Assembly: GCF_024331145.1 (NCBI RefSeq)
Contig: NZ_JANDJO010000002.1
Location: forward strand, 186,001 to 250,000
Direction: 5' to 3'
DNA from: Shimia sp. CNT1-13L.2
Lineage (GTDB): Bacteria > Pseudomonadota > Alphaproteobacteria > Rhodobacterales > Rhodobacteraceae
Length of the DNA stretch: 64,000 nucleotides
A program made the position numbers and the translations under genes. Every line of letters begins with the position of its first letter. The stretch's first letter is position 1. The notes below the pieces were generated by a model. It worked only from the letters and a program-made list of their open reading frames with translations. It had not been told where the DNA came from and did not search any database. This document shows, piece after piece, positions 17,426 to 25,713 of the stretch.

Positions 17426-19671
17426 TCCCGCCGACCTCTTCAACTGTTCTCTCGATCAATTCTCTGAAGGCCAAGCAATCGGATCGGCCGGTGCAGGCCC
17501 CTGTTGACGCGCCTAAGCCCTCCGGCATTGCCAACCCGGTGGACGGGTTTCAGGAACTTGTCGAAACCACCGCCAAGCGAATCCAACATCGGGCGACGCT
17601 GATCTCGACGCTGGCGGCGCTGAACGGTGCGGAAATCCCGGTTTCGGACGTTGCCGAATACATGTGGAGCACGTCGCCCGGTGATGTCTCGGAAAAGGCG
17701 CTGGCCAAGGCGCTTCAGAATGCCGGGGTCGAGCCGCGTATCGCCACCCGTGTTCCGGTGCAGCCGACCTCATGGCCCGCGATTGCGTGGATGACCAATG
17801 GCCAGTCTGTCCTCGTGCTGTCGCAGGAAGATGAAACGCTCACCCTGTTCGATGCCACCTGTCCCGACAATCGCACCGAGGTGCCGCTGGCCGAGTTTGC
17901 ACCCTATTTCGCGGGCACCACGCTCGCGGCAAAGGTCAGCCTCAAGCAGCTTGCCGAACGGCACGTACCGCAACTGGCGGGGGGGCATTGGTTCTGGGGG
18001 CAGTTCCGCGACTACCGCGGCCACATGGCCGAGATCATGCTGGGCTCGCTGGTGGCAAATCTATTGGCCGTGGGCGTCGCGCTGTTCTCGTTGCAGGTCT
18101 ATGATCGCGTGATCCCGCACCAGTCCGAGGCGACGCTTTGGGTGCTGGCGATTGGCGCGCTTATGGCCATCGGTCTGGAAGGGGTTCTCAAGCTGGCGCG
18201 GGCCAAGATGAGCGATACCGCCGGACGCCGGATGGAGCTTTCCATCCAACATCGCCTGATGCAGCGCTTGCTGGGGATGCGGTCGGACAAACGCCCGCTG
18301 CCGCCCTCTGGCCTCTTTGCGGCCATGCGGGATTTCGGGGCGGTGCGCGATTTCTTTACCTCCTCCACGATTTCGGTTCTCGCCGATATTCCCTTCATCG
18401 CGATCTTCCTGCTTCTGGTCGCCACCATTGCGGGCAACGTGGTCTGGGTGCTGGTCTTGGGCGGGCTGTTGATGATCCTGCCCGCCTATGCGCTGCAAAA
18501 GCGGATGATCGCCCTGACGCGCAGCACGCAAGGGGCCTCGGCCAAGGCCGGGCGTCTCTTGCAGGAGGTGATCAGCGAGATCGACACCGTCAAAACCCAA
18601 CGCGGGGAAGAACGGGTCATGCGCCTTTGGGACGAGCTGAACCTGCTGTCCTCGCAAAGCTCGGCCGAGCAGCGCAAGCTCAGCAGTATGCTGACCTTCT
18701 GGTCGCAGGGGGTGCAGCAGGCGACCTATGTGGCAACCGTGGTGATCGGGGCTTACCTCGTGTTCCGGGGGGATTTTACCGTCGGCACGATCATCGCCAC
18801 CGGCATTCTGACCTCGCGGACACTTGCCCCGCTGACCCAGTTCGCGGGCATTCTGGCGCGTTGGAGCAATGTGAAAGGCGCGTTGGAAAGCCTCGACACG
18901 ATCGCAACCGCGCCGCAGGAAAAGGAGGCCGGTCGCTCGTACTTGCGCCGCCAGTCCCTGCAGGGGCAGTTCGAACTGCGCGAGATGACCTTTGCCTATG
19001 ACCCCGAAGCCGCGCCCACGCTGGATGTGCCGGGGGTGATCATCAAGCCGGGGCAACGGATCACCATCCTTGGCGCGAACGGATCGGGCAAATCGACCCT
19101 ACTGAAGCTGCTGGCCGGTCTCTACAGCCCCGACAAGGGGCGCATCCTGTTGGATGGCACCGACATGTCGCAGATCGATTCCCGCGATCTAAGACGCGCT
19201 ATTGGCTATCTTGGGCAGGACGTTCGCCTGTTTGCGGGAACCCTGCGGGATAACCTGAACCTGACCCAGCTTGAGCGCGATGACGACCGCCTGATGGAGG
19301 CGCTGGATTTCGCGGGGTTGGGGCCGTTCTTGCGCAATCACCCAAAGGGCCTTGATCTTGAAGTGCGCGATGGGGGTGAAGGTCTTTCCATTGGTCAGCG
19401 TCAGTCGATCGGCTGGGCGCGGCTTTGGCTGCAAGACCCCTCGATCGTGCTGCTGGACGAACCCACCGCCGCGCTGGACCAGACGCTTGAGCGCACGTTG
19501 GTGAGCCGCCTTGGCACCTGGCTCAACGGGCGGACCACCCTTATCGCGACGCACCGCACGCCGATCCTTGCGCTCAGCAACCGCACCCTCATTCTTCAAT
19601 CGGGGCGTCTTGTGGTGGATGGTCCGCGCGAACAGGTTCTGGCCCACCTTGCCGCCGGGGAGCGCGGATGA
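17422..19671 (+). CDS. LapB-type T1SS ABC transporter (permease-ATPase)
   Basis: Inner-membrane exporter ATPase of 749 residues. Residues 50-170 form a C39-peptidase-like domain lacking the catalytic cysteine, as in exporters of uncleaved adhesins. Membrane segments lie between about 205 and 430 (for example FIAIFLLLVATIAGNVVWVL). The nucleotide-binding domain has Walker A GANGSGKST near residue 554, signature LSIGQRQ (the usual LSGGQ with Ile for Gly), Walker B IVLLDEP and the switch histidine in ATHR. The start is uncertain: TTG at 17422 overlaps the stop of the TolC-like gene, and no good ATG lies nearby. It works with the adjacent HlyD and TolC-like proteins to export the adhesin. Confidence 0.9.
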   Translation: MIPPTSSTVLSINSLKAKQSDRPVQAPVDAPKPSGIANPVDGFQELVETTAKRIQHRATLISTLAALNGAEIPVSDVAEYMWSTSPGDVSEKALAKALQNAGVEPRIATRVPVQPTSWPAIAWMTNGQSVLVLSQEDETLTLFDATCPDNRTEVPLAEFAPYFAGTTLAAKVSLKQLAERHVPQLAGGHWFWGQFRDYRGHMAEIMLGSLVANLLAVGVALFSLQVYDRVIPHQSEATLWVLAIGALMAIGLEGVLKLARAKMSDTAGRRMELSIQHRLMQRLLGMRSDKRPLPPSGLFAAMRDFGAVRDFFTSSTISVLADIPFIAIFLLLVATIAGNVVWVLVLGGLLMILPAYALQKRMIALTRSTQGASAKAGRLLQEVISEIDTVKTQRGEERVMRLWDELNLLSSQSSAEQRKLSSMLTFWSQGVQQATYVATVVIGAYLVFRGDFTVGTIIATGILTSRTLAPLTQFAGILARWSNVKGALESLDTIATAPQEKEAGRSYLRRQSLQGQFELREMTFAYDPEAAPTLDVPGVIIKPGQRITILGANGSGKSTLLKLLAGLYSPDKGRILLDGTDMSQIDSRDLRRAIGYLGQDVRLFAGTLRDNLNLTQLERDDDRLMEALDFAGLGPFLRNHPKGLDLEVRDGGEGLSIGQRQSIGWARLWLQDPSIVLLDEPTAALDQTLERTLVSRLGTWLNGRTTLIATHRTPILALSNRTLILQSGRLVVDGPREQVLAHLAAGERG

Positions 19672-20849
19672 GCGAGATGACCCACCCTTCTTCTGACCTG
19701 TTCGACGATCAGATGCGCACGTCTCGCCTGACCATTCGGATTGTCGCGGCGGCCGTGGTGCTGTTCCTGTTGTGGTCGGCCTTTGCCTGGATCGACGAGA
19801 TCGTGCGCTCGGACGGGCAGGTTGTGTCCTCATCGCGGTCCCAGAGCGTGCAGAACCTTGAAGGCGGCATCCTTGCGGAACTCTCTGTACAGCAGGGCGA
19901 TGTTGTCGAGGCAGGGCAGGTTCTGGCCACGCTTCAGGACACCCGCTTTCGCACCACCTTTGACGACCTTCAGGATCAGCTTGACGGCCTTGAAATCCGT
20001 CGCCTGCGCCTTGAGGCCGAGAGGGCGGGGCGGTTTACGTTCGAGGTTCCGGACGACCTTGCGAAACGCTCGCCGAATATTTTGTCGTCGGAACGTGCCC
20101 TTCTCGAGGCCCGCCAGACCGATCTCGACAGCCGCCGCGAAGGGGCCTTTGTTCAGCTGGAACAGGCCAAGGAAGAGCTGTCCAACATGGAGCGCCTCTA
20201 TCGCAAGGAATTCGTTGCCCTTCTCGAGGTCAACAAGGCGCGCGACAAGATGTCGGAGACCGAGGTGCGCTACATGGATATCCTGACGCAGGCCGAGCTC
20301 AGGCTGGCCGAGGAGTATTCGGAGACCACGAAAGAGATCACCTCGCTGCGCCAGGAGATGCGCATCGCGCAGGATCAGCTTGACCGCACCGTGATCACGG
20401 CCCCGATGCGTGGCATCGTGAACAGCCTTGCGGTGACAACGATTGGCGGCGTGATCCGTCCGGGCGAGGAAATCGTCGAGATCATTCCGATGGGCGAGGA
20501 CCTGTTCATCGAAGCGCGAGTGCGTCCGGAAAACATCGCCAGCGTGCAGCCGGGACAGGATGCAACGATCAAGCTGACGGCCTATGACTACACGATCTAT
20601 GGAACGCTCAAGGGCAAGGTCGATTTCATCTCGGCGGATACTTTCGAGGACGAGCGTGATCCGCGTGCGCCGCCCTTCTACAAAGTGAGCGTGACCATCG
20701 ACACCAAGGACATGACCGAGCGCCAGAAGGCCATAGAAATCCGTCCGGGGATGCGGGCACAGGTCGAATTGCACACAGGCTCAAAAACCGTTCTGCAATA
20801 CCTGCTCAAGCCGCTTTACAAGTCGCGTGAAGCCCTTCGTGAACCCTGA
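19668..20849 (+). CDS. HlyD-family periplasmic adaptor of the T1SS
   Basis: Membrane-fusion protein of 393 residues linking the ABC exporter to the TolC-like channel. One N-terminal membrane helix (residues about 22-42, IRIVAAAVVLFLLWSAFAWI) is followed by the biotinyl-lipoyl half motif QNLEGGILAELSVQQGDVVEAGQ, a long coiled coil (about 90-250) and the closing lipoyl half with RTVITAPMRGIVNSL. Start overlaps the ABC gene stop by ATGA. It is the last gene of the secretion operon; its stop lies 6 bp from the stop of the convergent protease gene. Confidence 0.92.
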   Translation: MSEMTHPSSDLFDDQMRTSRLTIRIVAAAVVLFLLWSAFAWIDEIVRSDGQVVSSSRSQSVQNLEGGILAELSVQQGDVVEAGQVLATLQDTRFRTTFDDLQDQLDGLEIRRLRLEAERAGRFTFEVPDDLAKRSPNILSSERALLEARQTDLDSRREGAFVQLEQAKEELSNMERLYRKEFVALLEVNKARDKMSETEVRYMDILTQAELRLAEEYSETTKEITSLRQEMRIAQDQLDRTVITAPMRGIVNSLAVTTIGGVIRPGEEIVEIIPMGEDLFIEARVRPENIASVQPGQDATIKLTAYDYTIYGTLKGKVDFISADTFEDERDPRAPPFYKVSVTIDTKDMTERQKAIEIRPGMRAQVELHTGSKTVLQYLLKPLYKSREALREP

Positions 20850-20855
20850 GGCGGC

Positions 20856-21566
20856 TTATCCGCCCGGCATCAGGTCTTTTAGGATGCTCGCGCTGAGCGT
20901 GGTGCTGATCGAGACCGGTTTGCCACCCATGTCGGCGCGGGACGAGACCACCGAGACCACCGTGGGGCGGTTGTCCTTGTTGAGGGCCAGAACCGGCGCG
21001 CCGGAGGCCCCGAAATCAACCTCGCAGGACATCACCAGCGTCTCGCCGCGACGGGCCAGAACCTGGCAGGGGAACTCCATCGCCGGCTCACCCGCGTTGG
21101 AAATCGCGTAGGACAGCACGCCAAGACGGTCGCCGCGTTTCAGGCCGGTCTGGTAGCGCAGCGGCAGTACCGCATCCGAGGCAATCGGGCGCTCGAGGCG
21201 CAGAAGCGCAAGATCGTAGCCCACCTTGCGGTTGGCGGCCGTGGTGCCATGACGATAGCGGGGGTGTTGCTTGGTATGCGACACCTGCCGCACGGCCTTG
21301 GCCTTGCCGCCCCGCAGGCCGGCCTGGTACTGGATCTTGTTCGGTGTGATTTTCTTGCCCGTATAGGGATCGTAAAGGCAGTGCGCGGCCGTCAGGACAA
21401 GGTCCGACGAGACAAGCGCCCCGGTACACATGGCCACCCCAGACACAAGCAGGCGCCCGACGGCTGCTTCTTTTACATTGGTGCTATAGGCACCAGTGGC
21501 CGTTTCGGCAGACATCTGGCCCGGAAGCAGCAACATTGCCGCGGTTAGTAAAGCAGACACTCGCAT
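20856..21566 (-). CDS. Secreted trypsin-like serine protease (S1 family)
   Basis: A 236-residue exported protease. The signal peptide (MRVSALLTAAMLLLPGQMSA) ends near residue 20. The catalytic triad is visible as His62 in LTAAHC, Asp118 in YDLALLRL and Ser188 in GASGAPV; the more common GDSGGP is thus replaced by GASGAP. Two cysteine pairs are plausible (Cys47-Cys63, Cys167-Cys181). The start is supported by AAGAGGAA upstream. It converges with the adhesin/T1SS operon at a 6-bp gap spanned by a 5-bp stem. Whether it acts on the adhesin is unknown. Confidence 0.85.
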   Translation of the reverse strand: MRVSALLTAAMLLLPGQMSAETATGAYSTNVKEAAVGRLLVSGVAMCTGALVSSDLVLTAAHCLYDPYTGKKITPNKIQYQAGLRGGKAKAVRQVSHTKQHPRYRHGTTAANRKVGYDLALLRLERPIASDAVLPLRYQTGLKRGDRLGVLSYAISNAGEPAMEFPCQVLARRGETLVMSCEVDFGASGAPVLALNKDNRPTVVSVVSSRADMGGKPVSISTTLSASILKDLMPGG

Positions 21567-21616
21567 ACAGGGTTCCTCTTACAGTCTCGAGAAGAAGACC
21601 TGCCATGTGGGGCGAA

Positions 21617-21657
21617 TTTGGGGCGAAAGCTGTTCGTTTTGAGGCTCACGCCCCAAA
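21617..21657. terminator. Inverted repeat between ivd and the protease gene
   Basis: Nine-base perfect inverted repeat TTTGGGGCG / CGCCCCAAA separated by 23 bases, downstream of the ivd stop and 51-91 bp upstream of the protease start. It may form the 3' end of the carboxylase operon or be a binding site for the protease promoter. No T-tract is present on either strand. Confidence 0.3.
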
Positions 21658-21706
21658 GTCGGGAAACGCTTCGTTGCCGGTTTGGAACCAATGCGGCAAG
21701 ATTGGC

Positions 21707-22879
21707 CTAGCCAGTGGCCTTGAACAGCTCGCGACCAATCAGGATACGCCGGATTTCAGAGGTGCCGCCACCGATCTCGAACAGCTTGGCATCCCGCAGC
21801 AGCCGTCCTGTCGGATAGTCGTTGATATAGCCGTTCCCGCCGAGCAGCTGTATCGCGTCGAGCGCAACGCGCGTGGCGGCTTCCGAGGCAAAGAGGGCGC
21901 AGGCCGCCGCATCCTGACGGGTGATTTCTCCGCGATCCGCAGCCATCGCCAGCATGTACGCATAAGAGCGTGACGCGTTCATGCTGGCATACATGTCGGC
22001 AATCTTGGCCTGCACCAGTTGGAATTCGCCGATGGGCTGCCCGAACTGTTCGCGCTGGTGCACATAGTCCAGCGCGATATCCAGCGCGGCGCGCATGATG
22101 CCGATCGGGCCTGCGGTCAGGATGGTGCGTTCATAATCCAGACCGCTCATCAGGACTTTGACACCTTCGTTCTCGGCGCCGAGAATGTTTTCTTCGGGCA
22201 CTTCGCAGTCTTCAAAGATCAGCTCCCCGGTGTCAGACCCCCGCATACCCAGCTTGTCGAGCTTGGGCGCGACCGAAAAGCCCTTGAAGCCCTTCTCGAC
22301 GATAAAGGCGGTGATGCCGTGCGGGCCTGCCTCGGGGCGGGTTTTGGCATAGACAACCAGGGTGTCGGCCACCGGGCCATTGGTGATCCACATTTTCGTG
22401 CCGTTCAGAATGAACCGATCCCCGCGCCGTTCGGCGTGTAGTTTCATGGCAACCACGTCTGATCCTGCGCCACTTTCGGACATGGCGAGGGCGCCGATAT
22501 GTTCGCCCGAGCATAGTTTTGGCAGGAAACGCGCCTTCACGTCCTGCGATCCGTTCAGCGTGATCTGGTTCACACAGAGGTTCGAATGCGCCCCGTAGGA
22601 CAGGCCGACCGAGGCCGACCCGCGAGAGATTTCCTCGGACACGAGGACCTGCGCCATGTAGCCCTGACCCGATCCACCGAATTCCTCGGGTGCGGTGATC
22701 CCAAGAAGGCCCATTTGCCCCAGCTCTGGCCAAAGATCGGCGGGAAAGTCGTTGCTGCGGTCGATCTCCTCGGCGCGGGGGACGATCTTGTCATTGACCC
22801 AGCGGCCAACGGTGTCACGGATTTCCTCAAGTTCCGGTGTCAAGCCGAACGACATGTCGGCGGGGGAATTGCGCAGCAT
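21707..22879 (-). CDS. ivd: Isovaleryl-CoA dehydrogenase-like acyl-CoA dehydrogenase
   Basis: FAD enzyme oxidising a branched short-chain acyl-CoA, typically isovaleryl-CoA to 3-methylcrotonyl-CoA in leucine breakdown. The 390-residue protein has the family motifs [12 protein letters not shown] and KMWITNG. The base glutamate sits in LDYERTIL (Glu250), the position used by isovaleryl-CoA dehydrogenases; the C-terminal site used by other acyl-CoA dehydrogenases reads [12 protein letters not shown] instead. It is the last gene of a minus-strand operon with a biotin carboxylase and an AtuA protein, so the substrate could also be an isoprenoid-derived acyl-CoA such as citronellyl-CoA, but the IVD pattern is strong. 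Confidence 0.88.
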   Translation of the reverse strand: MLRNSPADMSFGLTPELEEIRDTVGRWVNDKIVPRAEEIDRSNDFPADLWPELGQMGLLGITAPEEFGGSGQGYMAQVLVSEEISRGSASVGLSYGAHSNLCVNQITLNGSQDVKARFLPKLCSGEHIGALAMSESGAGSDVVAMKLHAERRGDRFILNGTKMWITNGPVADTLVVYAKTRPEAGPHGITAFIVEKGFKGFSVAPKLDKLGMRGSDTGELIFEDCEVPEENILGAENEGVKVLMSGLDYERTILTAGPIGIMRAALDIALDYVHQREQFGQPIGEFQLVQAKIADMYASMNASRSYAYMLAMAADRGEITRQDAAACALFASEAATRVALDAIQLLGGNGYINDYPTGRLLRDAKLFEIGGGTSEIRRILIGRELFKATG

Positions 22880-22910
22880 GGGGGCTCCTCAATGGGTCGG
22901 TATTGTTTCC

Positions 22911-23723
22911 TCAGGGGGCTGTAAAACGTGTGCCCTTGGCGGGTGGTGTTTCAGGTGGTCCGGCAAAACACTGGGCGATCTGCATCCACCCGTTTGCGAT
23001 TTCGCCGGTGACTGTCAGGCTGGTGTCCGCGATGTTGCGGGTCTGGGTAACGACCTGCGCGAATTCGATGGCATCGCCGGTGATCGCATTGTCCTGCCCG
23101 TCGTCGCCAAACTGCCAGATCGCTCCGGAGGGGGCGGTCAACGAGATTGCCGGCACCTGATCGGGCACGTCTTGCCCGTGCACCTTGTGCGACCATCCGA
23201 AGGTATTGACGCCCAAAACAACGATATTGCGGACGCGGTCGCTTTTCGGCTGCTGCGCGCCAAGCAGGTCGAAAACCTCCTGGCCATGCGCCCATGTCTC
23301 CATCTGTCGTGCCGTCATCATGGAGCGCGCGGACATTTCCGGACCCGCCCATTGCAAACGAGCCTTCGGGTCAAGTGCCTGCCACCTTGGAGCCATGTCG
23401 CGGTACAGCGTTCGCCACGCGTCGAAAAGATCCGGGCCACGTTCCGCAATCTCGGCATTTTCGATGGCACGCATGCCGCGCGTCGGAATCTCGCGCATGA
23501 GAGACGTCACGTAGGCCCTGAACTCCTTTGGCGACCTCAGGGAAAGGTCGGCGGCCTTGTTCCAGAAATGCAGGTGCGTGATGACGTCATTGATCGTCCA
23601 GCCCTTGAACTGGGTGGTCTGATCCCATTGACCCGCGGGCAGGGCCTCCAGAAGCTTGGCGAGCGCCTCGCTTTCGTCATGGAAGTCTGTTGCCTGCTGG
23701 AGCGTGATTGCCTCTGTGCTCAT
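22911..23723 (-). CDS. DinB/maleylpyruvate isomerase-fold metal-binding protein (TIGR03084-like)
   Basis: A 270-residue protein with the N-terminal four-helix fold of the DinB/mycothiol-dependent maleylpyruvate isomerase superfamily. Candidate metal-binding histidines are in GWTINDVITHLHFWN (residues about 41-55) and in ARQMETWAHGQEV (about 138-150). The last 90 residues form a separate C-terminal domain. Homologues annotated TIGR03084 often accompany AtuA-type carboxylase clusters, but no reaction is established. Its start overlaps the carboxylase alpha-subunit stop by ATGA, so it belongs to the operon. A hydratase or isomerase role on the carboxylated acyl-CoA would fit the gap in the pathway, but that is speculation. 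Confidence 0.7.
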   Translation of the reverse strand: MSTEAITLQQATDFHDESEALAKLLEALPAGQWDQTTQFKGWTINDVITHLHFWNKAADLSLRSPKEFRAYVTSLMREIPTRGMRAIENAEIAERGPDLFDAWRTLYRDMAPRWQALDPKARLQWAGPEMSARSMMTARQMETWAHGQEVFDLLGAQQPKSDRVRNIVVLGVNTFGWSHKVHGQDVPDQVPAISLTAPSGAIWQFGDDGQDNAITGDAIEFAQVVTQTRNIADTSLTVTGEIANGWMQIAQCFAGPPETPPAKGTRFTAP

Positions 23724-25711
23724 GTCTCGGCCTCGATTTCTATCATGATCTGCCCGTTGCCAAGTTGTTGTCCCTCGGCAACGTGCACTGCGGACACGCG
23801 GCCCGCGATGTCCGCCATGATCTGGTGCTGCATCTTCATGGCCTCGAGAACCGCCAGCGTCTCTCCCTTGGCCACCTGCGCGCCCTCCTGAACCGAGAGG
23901 GACTGGACAAGTCCCGGGATCGGGGCGGTGATTTTCCCGTTGGCCGCGCGATCTTCGGGCCTTTGGCCGGGGCGTTGGCGGTCAACCGTGATCTGGCGTC
24001 CGTCGCGCCAGAGCGCCAGTCGGTCGCCCTTGAGGACATAGCGGGCGCGAAGGGTTTGGTCCGCGATCCTTACCTCAACGTCGTTAGGGCCAAGCCTTTC
24101 CAGAACAACGGTCATCTCGTCCTCATCCGCGTGGACGCCCCATCCGTTGGAGCAGGCGGAGACTTCCAACGGCATCTGGGTCTCCCCCGAAGTCAGCACC
24201 ATATCCGCGGCAACAAGTGGCGCGCTGGACCAGTGCAACTGGTCGGTCGTGACGTGACCGACCTTTTCAAGCGCCGCCTGTTTGTCCGCTTCCGACATCA
24301 GGGCCGCCGCCAAGGCGAAATCCAGTGTCTGAGTTCCGGCGTCCGACACGCCGTCGGGATAGGCAGTTTCCAGCAAGGCGGTGGTGGCTTGTCCGGCGAC
24401 GAACTCGGGTGTTTTCAGAACGTCGATAAGAAAGGCGGCGTTTGTGGTGGTCCCGAGCAGCGCCGTTTCCTCGACCGCCCTGATCAACCGCTGCCGTGCC
24501 ACCTCGCGGTTGGGGCCAAAGGCGATGATCTTGGCCAGCATCGGATCGTAGAAGGGCGAGACCTCCTGACCTTCGCGAATGCCCGCATCAACACGCACCC
24601 CTTCGCCTGTTGCCGGCTGCCAGAGGTCGATCGGCCCGATCGTAGGCAGGAAATCATTGGCGGGGTCCTCGGCATAAAGGCGCACTTCGATGGCGTGGCC
24701 CTGCAACGTCACGTCGTCCTGCGAAAAGGGCAGCGGTGCGCCCTGTGCAACGGCGATTTGCAGGGCAACGAGATCCAGCCCGGTCACCAGTTCCGTCACC
24801 GGATGTTCGACCTGAAGACGCGTGTTCATCTCGAGGAAATAGAATTCTCCGGCGTCATCGAGCAGGAACTCAACGGTTCCGGCGCCGTAATAATCAACGG
24901 CCTTTGCCGCATTGACCGCCGCAGCGCCCATCCTGTCCCGCAGGTCCGGTGTCATGATCGGGCAGGGGGCTTCTTCGACAACTTTCTGATGGCGGCGCTG
25001 CACCGAGCAGTCACGCTCTCCAAGATGCAGGCAGGTGCCGTGCTGATCGGCAAAGACCTGAACCTCGACGTGGCGCGGGGCGATGATGGCTTTCTCGAGG
25101 ATCAACTCGCCCGAGCCAAAGGCGTTCTGGGCTTCCGACCGTGCAAGGGCCAACGCCTCTGGCAACTGGTCGGGTTCGGTGACAAGGCGCATGCCGCGCC
25201 CGCCGCCTCCGGCAGAGGCCTTGACCATGATCGGAAAACCAATGTCCTGCGCGGCGGCGATCAGGGCCGCGTCTGACTGGTCCGCGCCCTCGTAGCCCGG
25301 AACACAAGGCACCCCCGCGGCGATCATCAGGCGCTTGGCCTCGGCCTTGTTGCCCATCGCACGGATCGCGGTGGGCGAGGGGCCGACAAAGACCAGCCCG
25401 GCATCAGCAACAGCCTCGGCGAAGGCGGCATTTTCGGAAAGAAACCCGTATCCCGGATGGATCGCACCGGCACCGCTTTGTCTTGCCGCGGCAAGGATTT
25501 TGTCCGCATCAAGATAGCTGTCGCCAACCGGTCCATCGCCGATCAGAACGGCGTCGTCGGCAAGGGCGACATGGGGGGAAAGGGCATCGGCAGTGGTGTA
25601 GACAGCTACCGTCTTCAGGCCAAGATCCCGCGCTGTGCGGATCACGCGCACGGCAATCTCGCCCCGGTTTGCAATCAGGATCCTGTCAAAAGAGGTCTGT
25701 GCGTTTGTCAT
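23720..25711 (-). CDS. Acyl-CoA carboxylase alpha subunit (biotin carboxylase plus biotin carrier)
   Basis: A 663-residue biotin carboxylase of the methylcrotonyl/geranyl/propionyl-CoA carboxylase type. The N-terminal domain starts RILIANRGEIAVRVIRTA, the ATP-grasp glycine loop KASAGGGGRGMR lies near residue 165, and the catalytic ERDCSVQRRHQK segment near 260. The C-terminal carrier domain has VLEAMKMQ with the biotinylated lysine at about residue 626. It pairs with the carboxyltransferase encoded 2 bp upstream. Neighbouring ivd suggests 3-methylcrotonyl-CoA as substrate, while neighbouring AtuA suggests geranyl-CoA; sequence alone does not decide. Confidence 0.9.
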   Translation of the reverse strand: MTNAQTSFDRILIANRGEIAVRVIRTARDLGLKTVAVYTTADALSPHVALADDAVLIGDGPVGDSYLDADKILAAARQSGAGAIHPGYGFLSENAAFAEAVADAGLVFVGPSPTAIRAMGNKAEAKRLMIAAGVPCVPGYEGADQSDAALIAAAQDIGFPIMVKASAGGGGRGMRLVTEPDQLPEALALARSEAQNAFGSGELILEKAIIAPRHVEVQVFADQHGTCLHLGERDCSVQRRHQKVVEEAPCPIMTPDLRDRMGAAAVNAAKAVDYYGAGTVEFLLDDAGEFYFLEMNTRLQVEHPVTELVTGLDLVALQIAVAQGAPLPFSQDDVTLQGHAIEVRLYAEDPANDFLPTIGPIDLWQPATGEGVRVDAGIREGQEVSPFYDPMLAKIIAFGPNREVARQRLIRAVEETALLGTTTNAAFLIDVLKTPEFVAGQATTALLETAYPDGVSDAGTQTLDFALAAALMSEADKQAALEKVGHVTTDQLHWSSAPLVAADMVLTSGETQMPLEVSACSNGWGVHADEDEMTVVLERLGPNDVEVRIADQTLRARYVLKGDRLALWRDGRQITVDRQRPGQRPEDRAANGKITAPIPGLVQSLSVQEGAQVAKGETLAVLEAMKMQHQIMADIAGRVSAVHVAEGQQLGNGQIMIEIEAET

Positions 25712-25713
25712 GA

